64,000 nt of DNA from Ardenticatenaceae bacterium (GTDB taxonomy: Bacteria > Chloroflexota > Anaerolineae > Promineifilales > Promineifilaceae): the NCBI GenBank assembly GCA_020634245.1, contig JACKCC010000006.1:62001-126000 (forward strand), written 5' to 3'. Positions 15,751 to 25,322 of the stretch are shown piece after piece. The first letter of the stretch is position 1. Each line of letters opens with the position of its first letter. Below the pieces are notes generated by a model, which was given only the letters and a program-made list of their open reading frames with translations, did no database searches and had not been told where the DNA came from. The translations under genes were made by a program, and so were the position numbers.

Positions 15751-16164
15751 CCAGACTGCCAACTCTTCTAGTACTTTTTCCCGGATGTCATCCCGCACCT
15801 GGCGAAACACCAGCAGCTTTTCATCATCTGTTCCTGTTGCTTTTGCCGGATCGGGGAAGCTGATATGCTGCTTTTGGCCTTTTCCCAGCCAGACCGGGCA
15901 GTTCTCTGCGGCATCGTCACAAACCGTTACCACCAGGTCAAAAGCCATCCCCATAAATTCATCAGCCGTTTTAGAGCGATGGTTAGAGATGTCAATTCCC
16001 AGTTCCGCCAGCGCTTGAATAGCCAGCGGATGTACATAACCCGCCGGTTCCGTGCCGGCCGAAACGGCCTGCCACGACTCGCCCAGAAAATGATTGGTCA
16101 GTCCTTCAGCCATATGGCTGCGGCAAGAATTACCGGTGCATAAGAAAAGAACTTGTTTCTTCAT
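15745..16164 (-). CDS. arsC: Arsenate reductase, thioredoxin-coupled (low-MW phosphatase fold)
   Basis: 139 residues from ATG 16164; a TTG 3 bases earlier is the alternative start. P-loop CTGNSCRS gives Cys9 and Cys14; VTVCDDAAENCP gives Cys82 and Cys89, matching the redox triad of thioredoxin-dependent ArsC (Cys10/82/89). It reduces arsenate to arsenite in the cytoplasm. Its position inside the phosphate operon makes sense because the Pst transporter also lets in arsenate. No arsenite pump or ArsR lies nearby. Confidence 0.92.
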   Translation of the reverse strand: MKKQVLFLCTGNSCRSHMAEGLTNHFLGESWQAVSAGTEPAGYVHPLAIQALAELGIDISNHRSKTADEFMGMAFDLVVTVCDDAAENCPVWLGKGQKQHISFPDPAKATGTDDEKLLVFRQVRDDIREKVLEELAVWR

Positions 16165-16255
16165 CAAATCGGTTGTCCACGAATAATCACAAAGTAATCG
16201 GATTTCTCAACCGGTTGATTGTTGTTGTGTTCAGCCGGCCAGAAATCAAACTTTT

Positions 16256-16939
16256 TTATAGAGACGGCGGAGCCTCGATTTCCGAGTCCAGTTCGACGTA
16301 TTTCCCATCAATCATGTAGATGATCCATTCACAAATGTTGGAAACCCGATCCGCCGAGCGCTCCAAATTGTGAGAGGCCCATTCCAGCCGGTTGGCGTGT
16401 TCAACTTCCGCCGAATTTTCCGTTACGTAGGTAATGATTTCGCAGTAGATGCGGTTATAAAGTGCATCTACCTTGTCATCGTTAGCCGGAATGCCTCGTG
16501 CCAGGTCCGCGTCACGGTTTGTAAAAGCATCCAGTGCCCGGTGCAGCATATCGCGCGTGTGCAGCGCCATTTGTGGTAAAAGCTCAGAAATGGCCGGCAA
16601 AATATTTCTTTCGCCAAGCATCAGGCTGATTTTACCGATTCCTTTCACATAATCGTGAATGCGCTCTAATTCTCCGACAATTTCGATGATGGCCGCGATG
16701 AGGCGCATATCACCGGCCATAGGCTGCTGGCGGGCGATGAGAGAAAGACAGTCCAACCCGATCTGGATGCGCTGTTCATTTATCTTCACGTCGGCCGTGA
16801 TGAATTGCTGCGAACGGGTTAAATCTCTCTGTACCAATGCCTCGATCGATTTAACGATATTGGCCTCCACTTCACTGCCCAGGCTGATGATTTGGTCTTC
16901 TAATCTCTGTAGTTCTTTTTCATAAGTTGTTCTGATCAT
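16256..16939 (-). CDS. phoU: PhoU-family phosphate regulator, first copy
   Basis: 227 residues, helical, with the two PhoU repeats: ISLGSEVEANIVKSIEALV in the first half and IPANDDKVDALYNRIYCEII then NRLEWASHNLERSADRVS in the second. It begins after an AGGAGG ribosome site, 8 bases from the pstB stop, so it is co-transcribed with the transporter. It is probably the classical PhoU that links PstB to PhoR. Confidence 0.94.
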   Translation of the reverse strand: MIRTTYEKELQRLEDQIISLGSEVEANIVKSIEALVQRDLTRSQQFITADVKINEQRIQIGLDCLSLIARQQPMAGDMRLIAAIIEIVGELERIHDYVKGIGKISLMLGERNILPAISELLPQMALHTRDMLHRALDAFTNRDADLARGIPANDDKVDALYNRIYCEIITYVTENSAEVEHANRLEWASHNLERSADRVSNICEWIIYMIDGKYVELDSEIEAPPSL

Positions 16940-16947
16940 GCTGCCTC

Positions 16948-17748
16948 CTAACCGAATCGGCCGGTGATATATTGTTCGGTAAGATCGTGTTTGGGATTGG
17001 TGAACAATGTTTCTGTTTCTCCAAATTCTACCAGATAACCGGCCCGATCTTCGCCCATGTTGAAGAAAGCGGTGAAGTCGGAAGCACGGGCGGCCTGCTG
17101 CATGTTGTGGGTGACGATGAGGATGGTGTATTTCTTTTTGAGTTCTTGGATCAATTCCTCGATCCGCAAGGTAGCGATGGGATCAAGGGCCGAAGCCGGC
17201 TCGTCCATAAGGATGATTTCTGGCTTGACAGCGATGGTGCGGGCAATGCACAAACGCTGCTGCTGCCCGCCGGAAAGGGATAGTCCGCTTTGATCCAGTT
17301 TGTCCTTGACTTCATCCCAAATCGCGGCTTGCTGCAGCGATTGTTCGACCAGGTCATCTAGTTCGCTTTTGCTGCCTTTGAAGCCGTTGATGCGCGCCCC
17401 CCAGGCGACATTGTCGTAGATGCTTTTGGGGAAGGGGTTGGGTTTTTGGAAGACCATGCCGATGCGGCGGCGTATTTCAACCGGGTCAACATCGGGATCA
17501 TAGATATTTTTACCACGAAAGAGGATTTGTCCTTCCAGCCGGGAGGTAGGCACCAGATCGTTCATACGGTTGAAGGCGCGTAAGACGGTGCTTTTGCCGC
17601 AGCCGGAAGGGCCAATTAAGGCCGTGATTTGGCGGGCTTTGAACTTGAGGGAGGCGTTTTTAACGGCGCGGAAACTGCCGTAGTAGATATTGAGGTCGTT
17701 GCCTTCGATGGCGTGTTCGCCGTTGGAGTATGAGAGTGTAGTTGTCAT
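16948..17748 (-). CDS. pstB: Phosphate ABC transporter ATPase
   Basis: 266 residues. Walker A GPSGCGKST near 47, Q-loop VFQKPNPFP, signature LSGGQQQRLCIARTIA, Walker B IILMDEPASALDP, and His in VTHNMQ. The asparagine-proline rich Q-loop and YFNMGED-like end are typical of PstB. It powers phosphate uptake through PstCA. AGGA precedes ATG 17748. A short repeat (17761-17815) separates it from pstA. Confidence 0.97.
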   Translation of the reverse strand: MTTTLSYSNGEHAIEGNDLNIYYGSFRAVKNASLKFKARQITALIGPSGCGKSTVLRAFNRMNDLVPTSRLEGQILFRGKNIYDPDVDPVEIRRRIGMVFQKPNPFPKSIYDNVAWGARINGFKGSKSELDDLVEQSLQQAAIWDEVKDKLDQSGLSLSGGQQQRLCIARTIAVKPEIILMDEPASALDPIATLRIEELIQELKKKYTILIVTHNMQQAARASDFTAFFNMGEDRAGYLVEFGETETLFTNPKHDLTEQYITGRFG

Positions 17749-17760
17749 GGTTTTTCCTAG

Positions 17761-17815
17761 AGTTGCGAAGCTGCAAAGTTGCGGAGTTGCTTTTCTACTT
17801 TGCTGCTTTGCCTTT
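17761..17815. repeat. Intergenic repeat of GTTGC/GCAAAG words
   Basis: The pstA-pstB gap has GTTGCGAAGCTGCAAAG, GTTGCGGAGTTGC and then the inverse ACTTTGCTGCTTTGC, forming a loose palindrome. It resembles the word-type palindromes elsewhere in the window. Confidence 0.5.
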
Positions 17816-19162
17816 TTACGTCATTTTTGTGCTGTAGCGATTGCGCAGGAACACGGCCGTTGCATTTAATGTCAGCAATAAAGCCAACAAAACGATGATA
17901 GCCGCCGCGGCAATGTTACGGAATTCATCCTGCGGTCGGGAAGTCCATTGGTAAATCTGAATTGGCAGAACCGTGAATTTGGAAAACGGCCCTGACGGAT
18001 CGACGGTGATGAACGTTGAGGCACCGACGACCACCAACGGCGCAGTTTCGCCAATGGCGCGGGACATGGCCAGGATGGTGCCGGTGAGAATGCCGGGCAG
18101 GGCATTGGGCAATACGTGATGCCAGATAGTTTGCCATTTGGTGGCTCCCAGGCCATAACTGGCCTGGCGCAGCGAGTTGGGCACGGCCCGAATTGCTTCC
18201 TGAGCGTTGATGATGATGATGGGCAAAATGAGCAGACCCAGGGTAAGACCGGCGGAGATGATGGTACGGCCGTTAGCCGTCGTCCCATCATCAATCACTC
18301 CAAACGCCGCCCCGCTGGTAAACGATTCCAGCACCCGTACAAAAATCGCCAGCCCCAGCATCCCGTAAATAATCGAGGGCACACCGGCCAGGTTATTAAT
18401 ATTGGTCTGAATCAACCGGTTAATCCGATTTTCTTGTGACGCATATTCTTCCAGGTAAACGGCCGCACCCACCCCGATGGGGAAAGAAAAGCCAATCGTA
18501 ATCAAAATTACCCAGAGTGAGCCAATGATGGCTGTGCGTACACCGGCCAGTTCCGGTTCGCTGGACTGCGGGCTGGTAATGAAAGACGGCGTCAGCCACG
18601 AGCGGAATTCCACGACAGCGTTGGGGAACTCCTGCTGCGCTTCCAGCAGGACTTGATTGCGGTGGAAAACCGAGTCCACAAACGACCAGGTTTGCACCAC
18701 CTGCGGCACTACCACCCGCTCCAAAACCAGACGGTAAACATCTTCTTTGCTGCGGGCAGGCAGCGAACAGGCAGTGGGTGGTTCATCACTGGTGCACAGT
18801 TCATTTAACACAACCGGGTCTTCAAAAACGGTCTTGTTTTCGAGGAAAAGCTGCTCGCGTTCCAGGCGGCGGCCCAGCCCTGCCGAAATATGAGCGGCTA
18901 AAATATCCACCAGCGCTTCTTGCGACAACTCTTCCAAAGGAGTGCCGTCAGCGGTCAGTTCTTCCGGGTTAATACTGTTTTCGACAGCCACCAACCCAAA
19001 CGCCGAATTGAAAATATTGTACAACAGCGCCAGCAGCACCACGATAGCAATAATCGTCGCCGACAGGAACAGTGTCCGCCAGAAAGCGCCCCACCGGTGC
19101 CGGGTCGCAATTTGGGAGACAAGCGCATCCCCTTCGGGGTAGAAACTTCTATCTTCCATCAT
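17816..19162 (-). CDS. pstA: Phosphate ABC transporter permease PstA
   Basis: 448 residues, longer than the usual 280-300 because an external region of about 150 residues (about 55-215) lies between the first and second membrane helices. The permease core has five more helices and the EAA loop (EAIRAVPNSLRQASYGLGATKW), followed by SRAIGETAPLVVVGA. It pairs with PstC in the inner membrane. Its start overlaps the pstC stop by 4 bases, so translation is coupled. Confidence 0.95.
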   Translation of the reverse strand: MMEDRSFYPEGDALVSQIATRHRWGAFWRTLFLSATIIAIVVLLALLYNIFNSAFGLVAVENSINPEELTADGTPLEELSQEALVDILAAHISAGLGRRLEREQLFLENKTVFEDPVVLNELCTSDEPPTACSLPARSKEDVYRLVLERVVVPQVVQTWSFVDSVFHRNQVLLEAQQEFPNAVVEFRSWLTPSFITSPQSSEPELAGVRTAIIGSLWVILITIGFSFPIGVGAAVYLEEYASQENRINRLIQTNINNLAGVPSIIYGMLGLAIFVRVLESFTSGAAFGVIDDGTTANGRTIISAGLTLGLLILPIIIINAQEAIRAVPNSLRQASYGLGATKWQTIWHHVLPNALPGILTGTILAMSRAIGETAPLVVVGASTFITVDPSGPFSKFTVLPIQIYQWTSRPQDEFRNIAAAAIIVLLALLLTLNATAVFLRNRYSTKMT

Positions 19163-20121
19163 TCATACACCTCACGGAAGCGGGCCACAATACGGCGGCT
19201 GATCATGTTCAGCGTTAAAGTCATAAAGAACAACAAAAGGCCGATGGCAAAAATACTGTTGTAATCAACCGAATCGTAGCTCAAATCACCACCGCTGATA
19301 CGTACAATATGGCCGGTCATCGTTTCCGCCGATTCGAACGGATTAAAGGTGAACTTGGGGCCGGCTCCGGCGGCAATCGCCACAACCATCGTTTCCCCGA
19401 CGGCGCGCGAAATAGCTACCACAAAAGCGGCCGTAATCCCGGAAAGGGCGGCCGGCAGCACAATCTTGAGCGCTGTTTCCAGTTTTGTTGCCCCCAGACC
19501 ATAAGCTGCCTGGCGCAGTGAATTAGGCACCGCATGAAGGGCATCTTCACTCATCGAACTAACCAGCGGGACGATCAAAATACCCACGACAATACCGGCC
19601 GATGCCGTATTGAAAATCTGGACAACGTCATCGCCGAAAATGGCCCGCAGCAGCGGCGTCATGAAAGTCAGCGCAAAGTAACCATAAACAACCGTCGGAA
19701 TCCCGGCCAGCACCTCAAGGATTGGCTTGAGGATGCTGCGCGCTCGGTCAGAAGCGTATTCGCTCAGGTAGATAGCGGTTGCCAGACCCAGCGGCAGCGC
19801 TACCAACATGGCAATCGTACTGGTCATCAACGTTGCTGTTACCAGCGGCCAGATGCCAAAATTGCCAATGGCCGGCTGCCATTTCGTCGAGGTGAAGAAC
19901 TCCAACAGTGTCACGCCATCGGTCTGGAAAAAGAGCAATGCTTCCTTGCCTAATTCGTAGACGATGCCAATCGTTGTAAAGATGGAGATCGCCCCACATA
20001 AAAAAAGAAAGCCTTGAATAAGCGCTTCGCCGGGGCGAAATCTTTTTGCCAGGCTGCTGCTGCGGTCGCCCAGGTTAACAGTTTGGGGGTTTTCAGGATT
20101 AAGAGCTGCATGACTCTCCAT
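19159..20121 (-). CDS. pstC: Phosphate ABC transporter permease PstC
   Basis: 320 residues with six predicted membrane helices. The EAA loop is EDALHAVPNSLRQAAYGLGA; the conserved SRAVGETMVVAIAAGAGP follows. ATG 20121 has an AAGGAG ribosome site. A strong hairpin repeat at 20146-20178 separates it from pstS and may reduce read-through, so that more binding protein than permease is made. Confidence 0.95.
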   Translation of the reverse strand: MESHAALNPENPQTVNLGDRSSSLAKRFRPGEALIQGFLFLCGAISIFTTIGIVYELGKEALLFFQTDGVTLLEFFTSTKWQPAIGNFGIWPLVTATLMTSTIAMLVALPLGLATAIYLSEYASDRARSILKPILEVLAGIPTVVYGYFALTFMTPLLRAIFGDDVVQIFNTASAGIVVGILIVPLVSSMSEDALHAVPNSLRQAAYGLGATKLETALKIVLPAALSGITAAFVVAISRAVGETMVVAIAAGAGPKFTFNPFESAETMTGHIVRISGGDLSYDSVDYNSIFAIGLLLFFMTLTLNMISRRIVARFREVYE

Positions 20122-20145
20122 AAATTTCTCCTTGTCCCGTTTTCA

Positions 20146-20178
20146 AGGTGACAGGCACTTTCAAAGTGCCTGTCACCT
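20146..20178. repeat. GTGACAG-type hairpin repeat, copy 2 (pstS-pstC gap)
   Basis: Sixteen-base perfect arms, AGGTGACAGGCACTTT at 20146-20161 and its complement at 20163-20178, one base between. No T-run follows. Its place between pstS and pstC suits an mRNA stabiliser or attenuator, yet it belongs to a dispersed repeat family. Confidence 0.85.
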
Positions 20179-20256
20179 AAAATAGCGTGAAAGAGAGGGC
20201 GGATTTTCACCCTCTCCTGGTTAATCTTTTAAGCGCACATGACGATCATGCGTTTA

Positions 20257-21303
20257 TTATTGAGCATCCAACCAGTTCATCATCGACGCCTCCAACGCAT
20301 CCTGGCTGGCGGGGAAGTAGCCGACATCAGTGATTTCTTCGTTGACGTAGGTCAGGAAGAAGTTGATGTAAGCGGCGACCTGCGGTTTTTCAGCCATGAT
20401 GGTGGCATCGGAGTAGATGAAGAGCGGGCGGGCCAGTGGATATTCAGCGGCGTCAACCGTCTGCTGATTAGGTTCAACCCCTTCGATGGAAAGGATATTG
20501 AGGGTATCAGCATTTTCCTGGTAGTAGGCGTAGCCGAAGAAGCCGATGGCGTAGGGACTGCCCAGGATACCCTGGACCAGCACATTGTCATCCTCGCTGA
20601 GTTCCAGATTGGAAGCGGCCAGAATCGGGGTTTCATCCTCGTCGAAGATTTCTTCCACGAAGTAATCGAAGGTGCCGGAATCGGTGCCGGGGATGTAGCG
20701 CAGGATCGGTTCATTGGGCCAGGAGGGGTCTACGTCTGACCAGTTTTCGGCGGTGCTGAAGATGGCGGCTAATTGTTCAAAGGTGACGTTGGTCAGGAAA
20801 TCATTTTCTTTGCTGACGGTGACGGCCAGGGCATCGGTGCCGACGCGGAACTCGATGGGCGTACGGCCGATCGCGGCGCAAGATTCGATTTCACTGTCTT
20901 TGATGGGACGGCTGGCATTGGAGACGTCAGATTCACCGGCGACGCAGAAGCGTTCGAAGCCAGCGCCGGAACCGATGCTGTCGATGGTGATGTTGCCGGC
21001 AAAGCCTTCATCCTGGAACCGTTCGGCCATGCGTTCGGCGAGGGGGAAGACGGTGGAGCTGCCGGCGGTGACGATGTCGCCGCTGTAGGCTAACGGATCG
21101 ACTTTGGGTAGGGCAACCACTTCCTGAACAACCGTTTCAGTGACGGTTTCGGTAACGGTTTCGGTAACCGTTTGGGTTTCGGTGACAACGCGGGTTACAG
21201 GAACTTCGACTCGTTCTGTGACTGTTTCCGGTTCAGCGGTACCGCCACAGGCAACGAGCAAGGCGGCGATTACTGCAAAAACGACAAATAATTTTAAGCG
21301 CAT
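20257..21303 (-). CDS. pstS: Phosphate-binding lipoprotein PstS
   Basis: 348 residues with a lipoprotein signal (MRLKLFVVFAVIAALLVACG, lipobox LVAC). A Thr/Val/Glu linker made of repeated TVTE units (about 28-62) is followed by the PstS fold: TAGSSTVFPLAERMAERF, SIGSGAGFERFC and YIPGTDSGTFDYFVEEIF, the last two binding phosphate. The protein captures phosphate outside the membrane and passes it to PstCA. GGAGGAG precedes ATG 21303. First gene of the operon, controlled by the array at 21467-21527. Confidence 0.95.
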   Translation of the reverse strand: MRLKLFVVFAVIAALLVACGGTAEPETVTERVEVPVTRVVTETQTVTETVTETVTETVVQEVVALPKVDPLAYSGDIVTAGSSTVFPLAERMAERFQDEGFAGNITIDSIGSGAGFERFCVAGESDVSNASRPIKDSEIESCAAIGRTPIEFRVGTDALAVTVSKENDFLTNVTFEQLAAIFSTAENWSDVDPSWPNEPILRYIPGTDSGTFDYFVEEIFDEDETPILAASNLELSEDDNVLVQGILGSPYAIGFFGYAYYQENADTLNILSIEGVEPNQQTVDAAEYPLARPLFIYSDATIMAEKPQVAAYINFFLTYVNEEITDVGYFPASQDALEASMMNWLDAQ

Positions 21304-21449
21304 TTTTCTCCTCCAGAGATATTTTGGATGTTGTTACTTGTCTTTTGGCCAGCATCTCCTCTTGGTGGATGAGTTGTTGGCAAGGTTACAGCACGGAGTT
21401 ACCCGTGCTGCTTCCTAATTGAGGCAAGTGTGCATTTGTTATGGGGAGA

Positions 21450-21527
21450 AGATTAGCACCCGGTATTTAACGATCTTTCAATGGGCTGTTAACAATTGGC
21501 AAAGATCGGGTTAATAGTTGGTTAACG
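21450..21527 (-). promoter_or_regulatory. Candidate Pho box array and -10 before pstS
   Basis: Plus-strand half-sites at multiples of 11 bases: TTAACG 21467, TCAATG 21478, TTAACA 21489, CAAAGA 21500, TTAATA 21511, TTAACG 21522. A minus-strand -10-like TAATCT lies at 21450-21455, 11 bases from the array, and no -35 is needed if PhoB replaces it. The block GTTAACAATTGGCAAAGA recurs, with one change, upstream of phoB. Confidence 0.65.
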
Positions 21528-21541
21528 GCCGTTCTCCTCAT

Positions 21542-21632
21542 AGTGCCAGACACGGGATGAACCAAACAGGGCCAGGCATGGGGCGGAACGCTCCTGGTAA
21601 TCCAAGAACTTGCCGCCCCATGCCAGGCACTG
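21542..21632. repeat. GTGCCAGGCA palindrome repeat, nested copy
   Basis: Outer ends AGTGCCAGACACGGG and TGCCAGGCACTG; an inner perfect inverted pair GGCATGGGGCGG (21575-21586) and CCGCCCCATGCC (21613-21624). It looks like one element inserted in another. Confidence 0.75.
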
Positions 21633-21641
21633 CCCAACTCA

Positions 21642-21839
21642 ACTTGGCTCTTGTAACGAGTCAGGTTGACTCTTGTAACGAGTCAGGTTGACTCTTGTGG
21701 CGACTCAACTTGGCTCTTGTGACGAGTCAGGTTGACTTTTGTGGCTGCTCAACTTGATTCTTGTAACGAGTCAGGTTGACTCTTGTGACGACTCAACTTG
21801 ATTCTTGTGACAAGTCCAGTTGACTAATGTGGCGAACCA
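21642..21839. repeat. Tandem array of nine 22-bp units, each a hairpin
   Basis: Nine contiguous 22-base units from 21642 to 21839, alternating between types starting ACTTGRCTCTTGT and GGTTGACTCTTGT and ending CGAGTCA or CGACTCA. In the best units TGACTC and GAGTCA flank TTGTAAC, so each unit can fold. There are no spacers, so it is not a CRISPR. With its flanking repeats it fills the 766-base gap between pstS and the methyltransferase remnant; no gene is visible there. Confidence 0.9.
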
Positions 21840-21850
21840 GGTAACTCAGC

Positions 21851-21995
21851 AGTGCCAGGCACGGGGCGGAACATTATTCAATGACCAAAGCCGTGTGCCC
21901 GGTGCCTGGCACTAACGACGGGGTGGCCGTTTAAGCAGTGCCTGGCACGGGCGGAAATTTTCAATGACCAAAGCTGTGTACCCCGTGCCTGGCAT
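21851..21995. repeat. GTGCCAGGCA palindrome repeat, two adjacent copies
   Basis: Copies at 21851-21913 and 21937-21995 share the internal words TCAATGACCAAAG and GTGCCTGGCA ends. Together with copies at 13636, 26673, 51510, 51640 and 53157 they define a family of 60-65 bases with inverted ends. Confidence 0.8.
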
Positions 21996-22349
21996 AAAAA
22001 GATCATCTGGCACGTGAATTTCCCATATGCTATCCTTCCCCAGACGTTAACCAGGACAGGACCAGACCGATGGGAGAAATGGCGACCAATCTAATTCAAA
22101 CCTTCATCAACCGCTGGCAGAACTCCGGCCTTCGCATGACCGAGCAGACCTTCCAGCTCTTTTGACCAAAGACTGGCCGACATTATCGGCGTGAGCATCC
22201 CCGACCCCAAAACCCCTACGGTACGAAAAGCAATACGTTTTTGAGAAAGCCGTTCCCTCGACATGGCACGACCGACTGCATAAATTATAGCCTGCCAAGC
22301 AGAGGGCTGTTTTGTCTTGAGCCAAGCAGGGAAGGCGACCAGGCAGAAG

Positions 22350-22378
22350 AAGCTGGACTTTTTCGAAAAGTCCAGCTT
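22350..22378. repeat. Hairpin with 13-bp arms inside the pseudogene
   Basis: AAGCTGGACTTTT (22350-22362) and AAAAGTCCAGCTT (22366-22378) with loop TCG. It lies where the N-terminal part of the methyltransferase is missing, so it may mark an insertion or deletion. Confidence 0.7.
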
Positions 22379-24968
22379 TGCAAACTGACACGCAAACGGG
22401 GCACGGCCGTACGCGGCACCGCCGGTTGGGATACAGCCATGGAAAAGGCCCGCAACCAGGGCCAGAGCTACATCCGCAGCCTGCCGCCCGCCGAAATCAA
22501 AGACGGCCGTCCCCCCTTCCTCATCACCGTGGACGTGGGGGCGACGATTGCCCTGTACAGCGAATTCACCCGCAGCGGCGGCAACTACGTCCCCTTCCCC
22601 GACCCCAACAGCTACCGGCTGACCCTCGACGATTTGCACGATGCGGCCGTGCGCGATTTGCTGCGCACCATCTGGACCAACCCGATGGCGCTCGACCCGG
22701 CGCAGCGCAGCGCCCGCGTCACCCGCGAGATTGCCGGCCGCCTGGCCACGCTGGCCCGCTCGCTGGAAGGGGAGCACGAGCCAGACGTGGTCGCCCAATT
22801 CCTGATGCGCTGCCTGTTCACCATGTTTGCCGAGGACGTGGCCCTGCTGCCCGACCGCAGCTTCACCCGCCTGCTGGCCGACATCCGGCGCGATCCGGCC
22901 AGCTTCAAACCAATGCTGGAACATCTGTGGGCGACGATGAACAGCGGCGGCTTCTCGGTCATCCTGCGCCAGGAACTGCCCCAATTTAACGGCGGCCTCT
23001 TTGCCGACCAGACGGCGCTGCCCCTCAACGAAGACCAGATTCAACTGCTGGTGGAGGCGGCGCGGGCCGATTGGCGCGACGTGGAACCGGCCATTTTTGG
23101 CACGCTGCTGGAACGGGCGCTGGACCCGGTGGAGCGGCACAAATTGGGCGCCCATTACACGCCCCGCGCCTACGTCGAGCGGTTGGTGCAGCCGACGGTT
23201 ATCGAGCCGCTGCGCCAGGAGTGGGAGAGCGTCCAGGCGGCGGCGCTGCTGCACGCCGAGACGGGCGAAACGGACAAGGCCATCGCCGAGGTGGAAGCGT
23301 TTCATCGTAAACTGACTTCGTTGAAGATTTTGGATTCGGCCTGCGGTTCCGGCAACTTCCTCTACGTCACGCTGGAGCTGATGAAACGGCTGGAGGGCGA
23401 GGTGCTGAACACATTTGCGCAGGTGGGCCAGGGCAAAGATGAAACGGTGAGAGCGTGATGATTACGCCGCAGCAGTTCCTGGGCATCGAGTCAATCCGCG
23501 GGCGGCGGCGATTGCCGGGCTAATTGTTGTGGATTGGCTTCCTCCAGTAGCATTTGCGCGAAGCGAACCCGGCCGCCGGAATGATTATCAAATTTCCACA
23601 ACATCGAATACCGCGACGCCGTCCTGGGTGGGACATACCATCGAGCCAGCGCTGGATGAGGAAGGGCTGACCGGTAACGTTGGGACGGCCGTACCGCAAA
23701 CCCCATCCGTCACCGGCGAAGGGGGTGCCGGACCGCCCGCGTCCCGGTCTACCGCTACATCAACCCGCACCCGGCGGCGTGGCTGAGCCGATATTGTGGT
23801 GGCAATCCGCCATTCATTGGTGGAAAGTATATGCGAGTATTGAGCGATGGCTATTCCGAATCTTTGCGTCCATGTATAAGGCATTCCCAAAGGCTGCTGA
23901 TTTTGTCATGTTCTGGTGGAATAAGGCGGCTAACCCTATTGCAAAATAACGAAAACTGGTGATTGGTTCATCACAACAAACATTCGGCAGACTTTTTAAT
24001 CGGCGTGTGATCGACGAGCACGCGAGTTCGATAAACCTCTCGCAATTGTTTTTGCGATTCTGATCATCCATGGACGAACAACGTGGATGGTGCCAATGTT
24101 AGAATATATCTATGACAGTAGCAGAACGGGAAATAGTGAGGGCAAATTAAAAACTGTGTCAGAAAATTTTACAGCTAGGGAAAGCTGAACTCAATTCTCG
24201 ACACGAATAGGAAACATCTTATCGGACTTGACAATTGGGGCAAATGTCGCGGGAGTTAAGGCGCTTGAATCAAACAGTGATTTGAGTAACCGGGGTGTCC
24301 AAATCTTTGGTTCTGGGTTTATTGTCACCGTGAAGCACAATCTTTGGGCTTAGGGACGGTGGAGGGCATTGAAAACATATACGTAATTACCGTAATGGTC
24401 AGGATATTACCCAAACAAGTCGAGATGTAATGGTCATCGACCTGTTTGGCTTAACTGAAAACGAGGTAAAAAGAAAATTCCCGGATATTTACCAACACGT
24501 CCTGTTGAAAGTAAAACCAGAAAGAGAACAAAATCGTAGGAAGTCGAGAAGAGAAAAACTTGGTGGATATTTGGAACCTAATCCTAAGTTACGCGAAAAT
24601 GGTGGCTGACGCCTGAATATTGTCACCCCTGCAACCTCAAAACATCGATTTTTCCTGTTTCAAGATGAAAGTTTTATCTGATGATGCTTTAGTAAATATT
24701 GCATTGAGTGATGGTTATCATCTTGCGGAGGTATCGAGCAAGATACCATAGCCTGGGCTTTTACAGTCACTGGTGCAATTTGGGGCCGACGCCGAGATAT
24801 ATTAATTCACGCTGCTTCGACACCTTCCCTTTCCCCGACGCCAGCGACGCCCAAAAGCCCATCCTGACCTGGCCGAGCAGCTCGACACCACCGCAAACGG
24901 CAACAGGCCAGCACCAGCCTCACTCTCACCGACATGTACAACGTCCTCGAAAAATCCGCGCCCTGGAT

Positions 24969-25045
24969 GTAGGGGCTTACCCTCGTGGTCGCCCGAAGAG
25001 GCAGGGCAGGCAAGAAGCAGGGGCAGGCACAAGGCCACGCCCTAC
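24969..25045. repeat. GTAGGGGC repeat inserted in the pseudogene
   Basis: Starts GTAGGGGCTTACCCTCGTGG and ends GCACAAGGCCACGCCCTAC. It separates the MYNVLEKSAPW segment from LTAKERQIHEQ, parts that are contiguous in intact relatives of the methyltransferase. Same family as 36243, 36879, 51603 and 51740. Confidence 0.75.
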
Positions 25046-25290
25046 GTTAACCGCCAAAGAGCGCCAAATCCACGAACAGGGCCTCATCAGCATCCTCAAA
25101 CAGCTACATGACGATTTGGACCGCTGTTTCGACGCCTACGGCTGGCCGCCAGATTTAGCCATGAAAGAGATCCTGCAGCACCTCGTTGATCTCAACGCCG
25201 CGCGCGCCGCCAAGCCGCGGGGCACATCCGCTGGCTCGCCCGCCTGCAGGCCCCGGATGGAAGTCAATGCTACCCAGGCCACGCTCATTC

Positions 25291-25322
25291 AAGTGACAGT
25301 CACCTCCGAGGTGACATCACTT
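25291..25322. repeat. GTGACAGTCAC hairpin repeat, copy 3 (in the pseudogene)
   Basis: AAGTGACAGTCACCTC pairs imperfectly with GAGGTGACATCACTT. It splits the C-terminal part of the dead methyltransferase; the following bases resume with a frame encoding LWPKALKDRATAVRAALLAL. Confidence 0.75.

Noticed and set aside
21642..21839. CRISPR array
   Set aside because: Units of 22 bases are contiguous and alike; there are no unique spacers and no cas genes in the window.
22091..23305. Long minus-strand open frame of 404 codons
   Set aside because: It is antisense to the methyltransferase remnant, whose sense strand carries the SAM motif and AHYTPR. The reverse reading has no family features and is a product of GC-rich codon bias.
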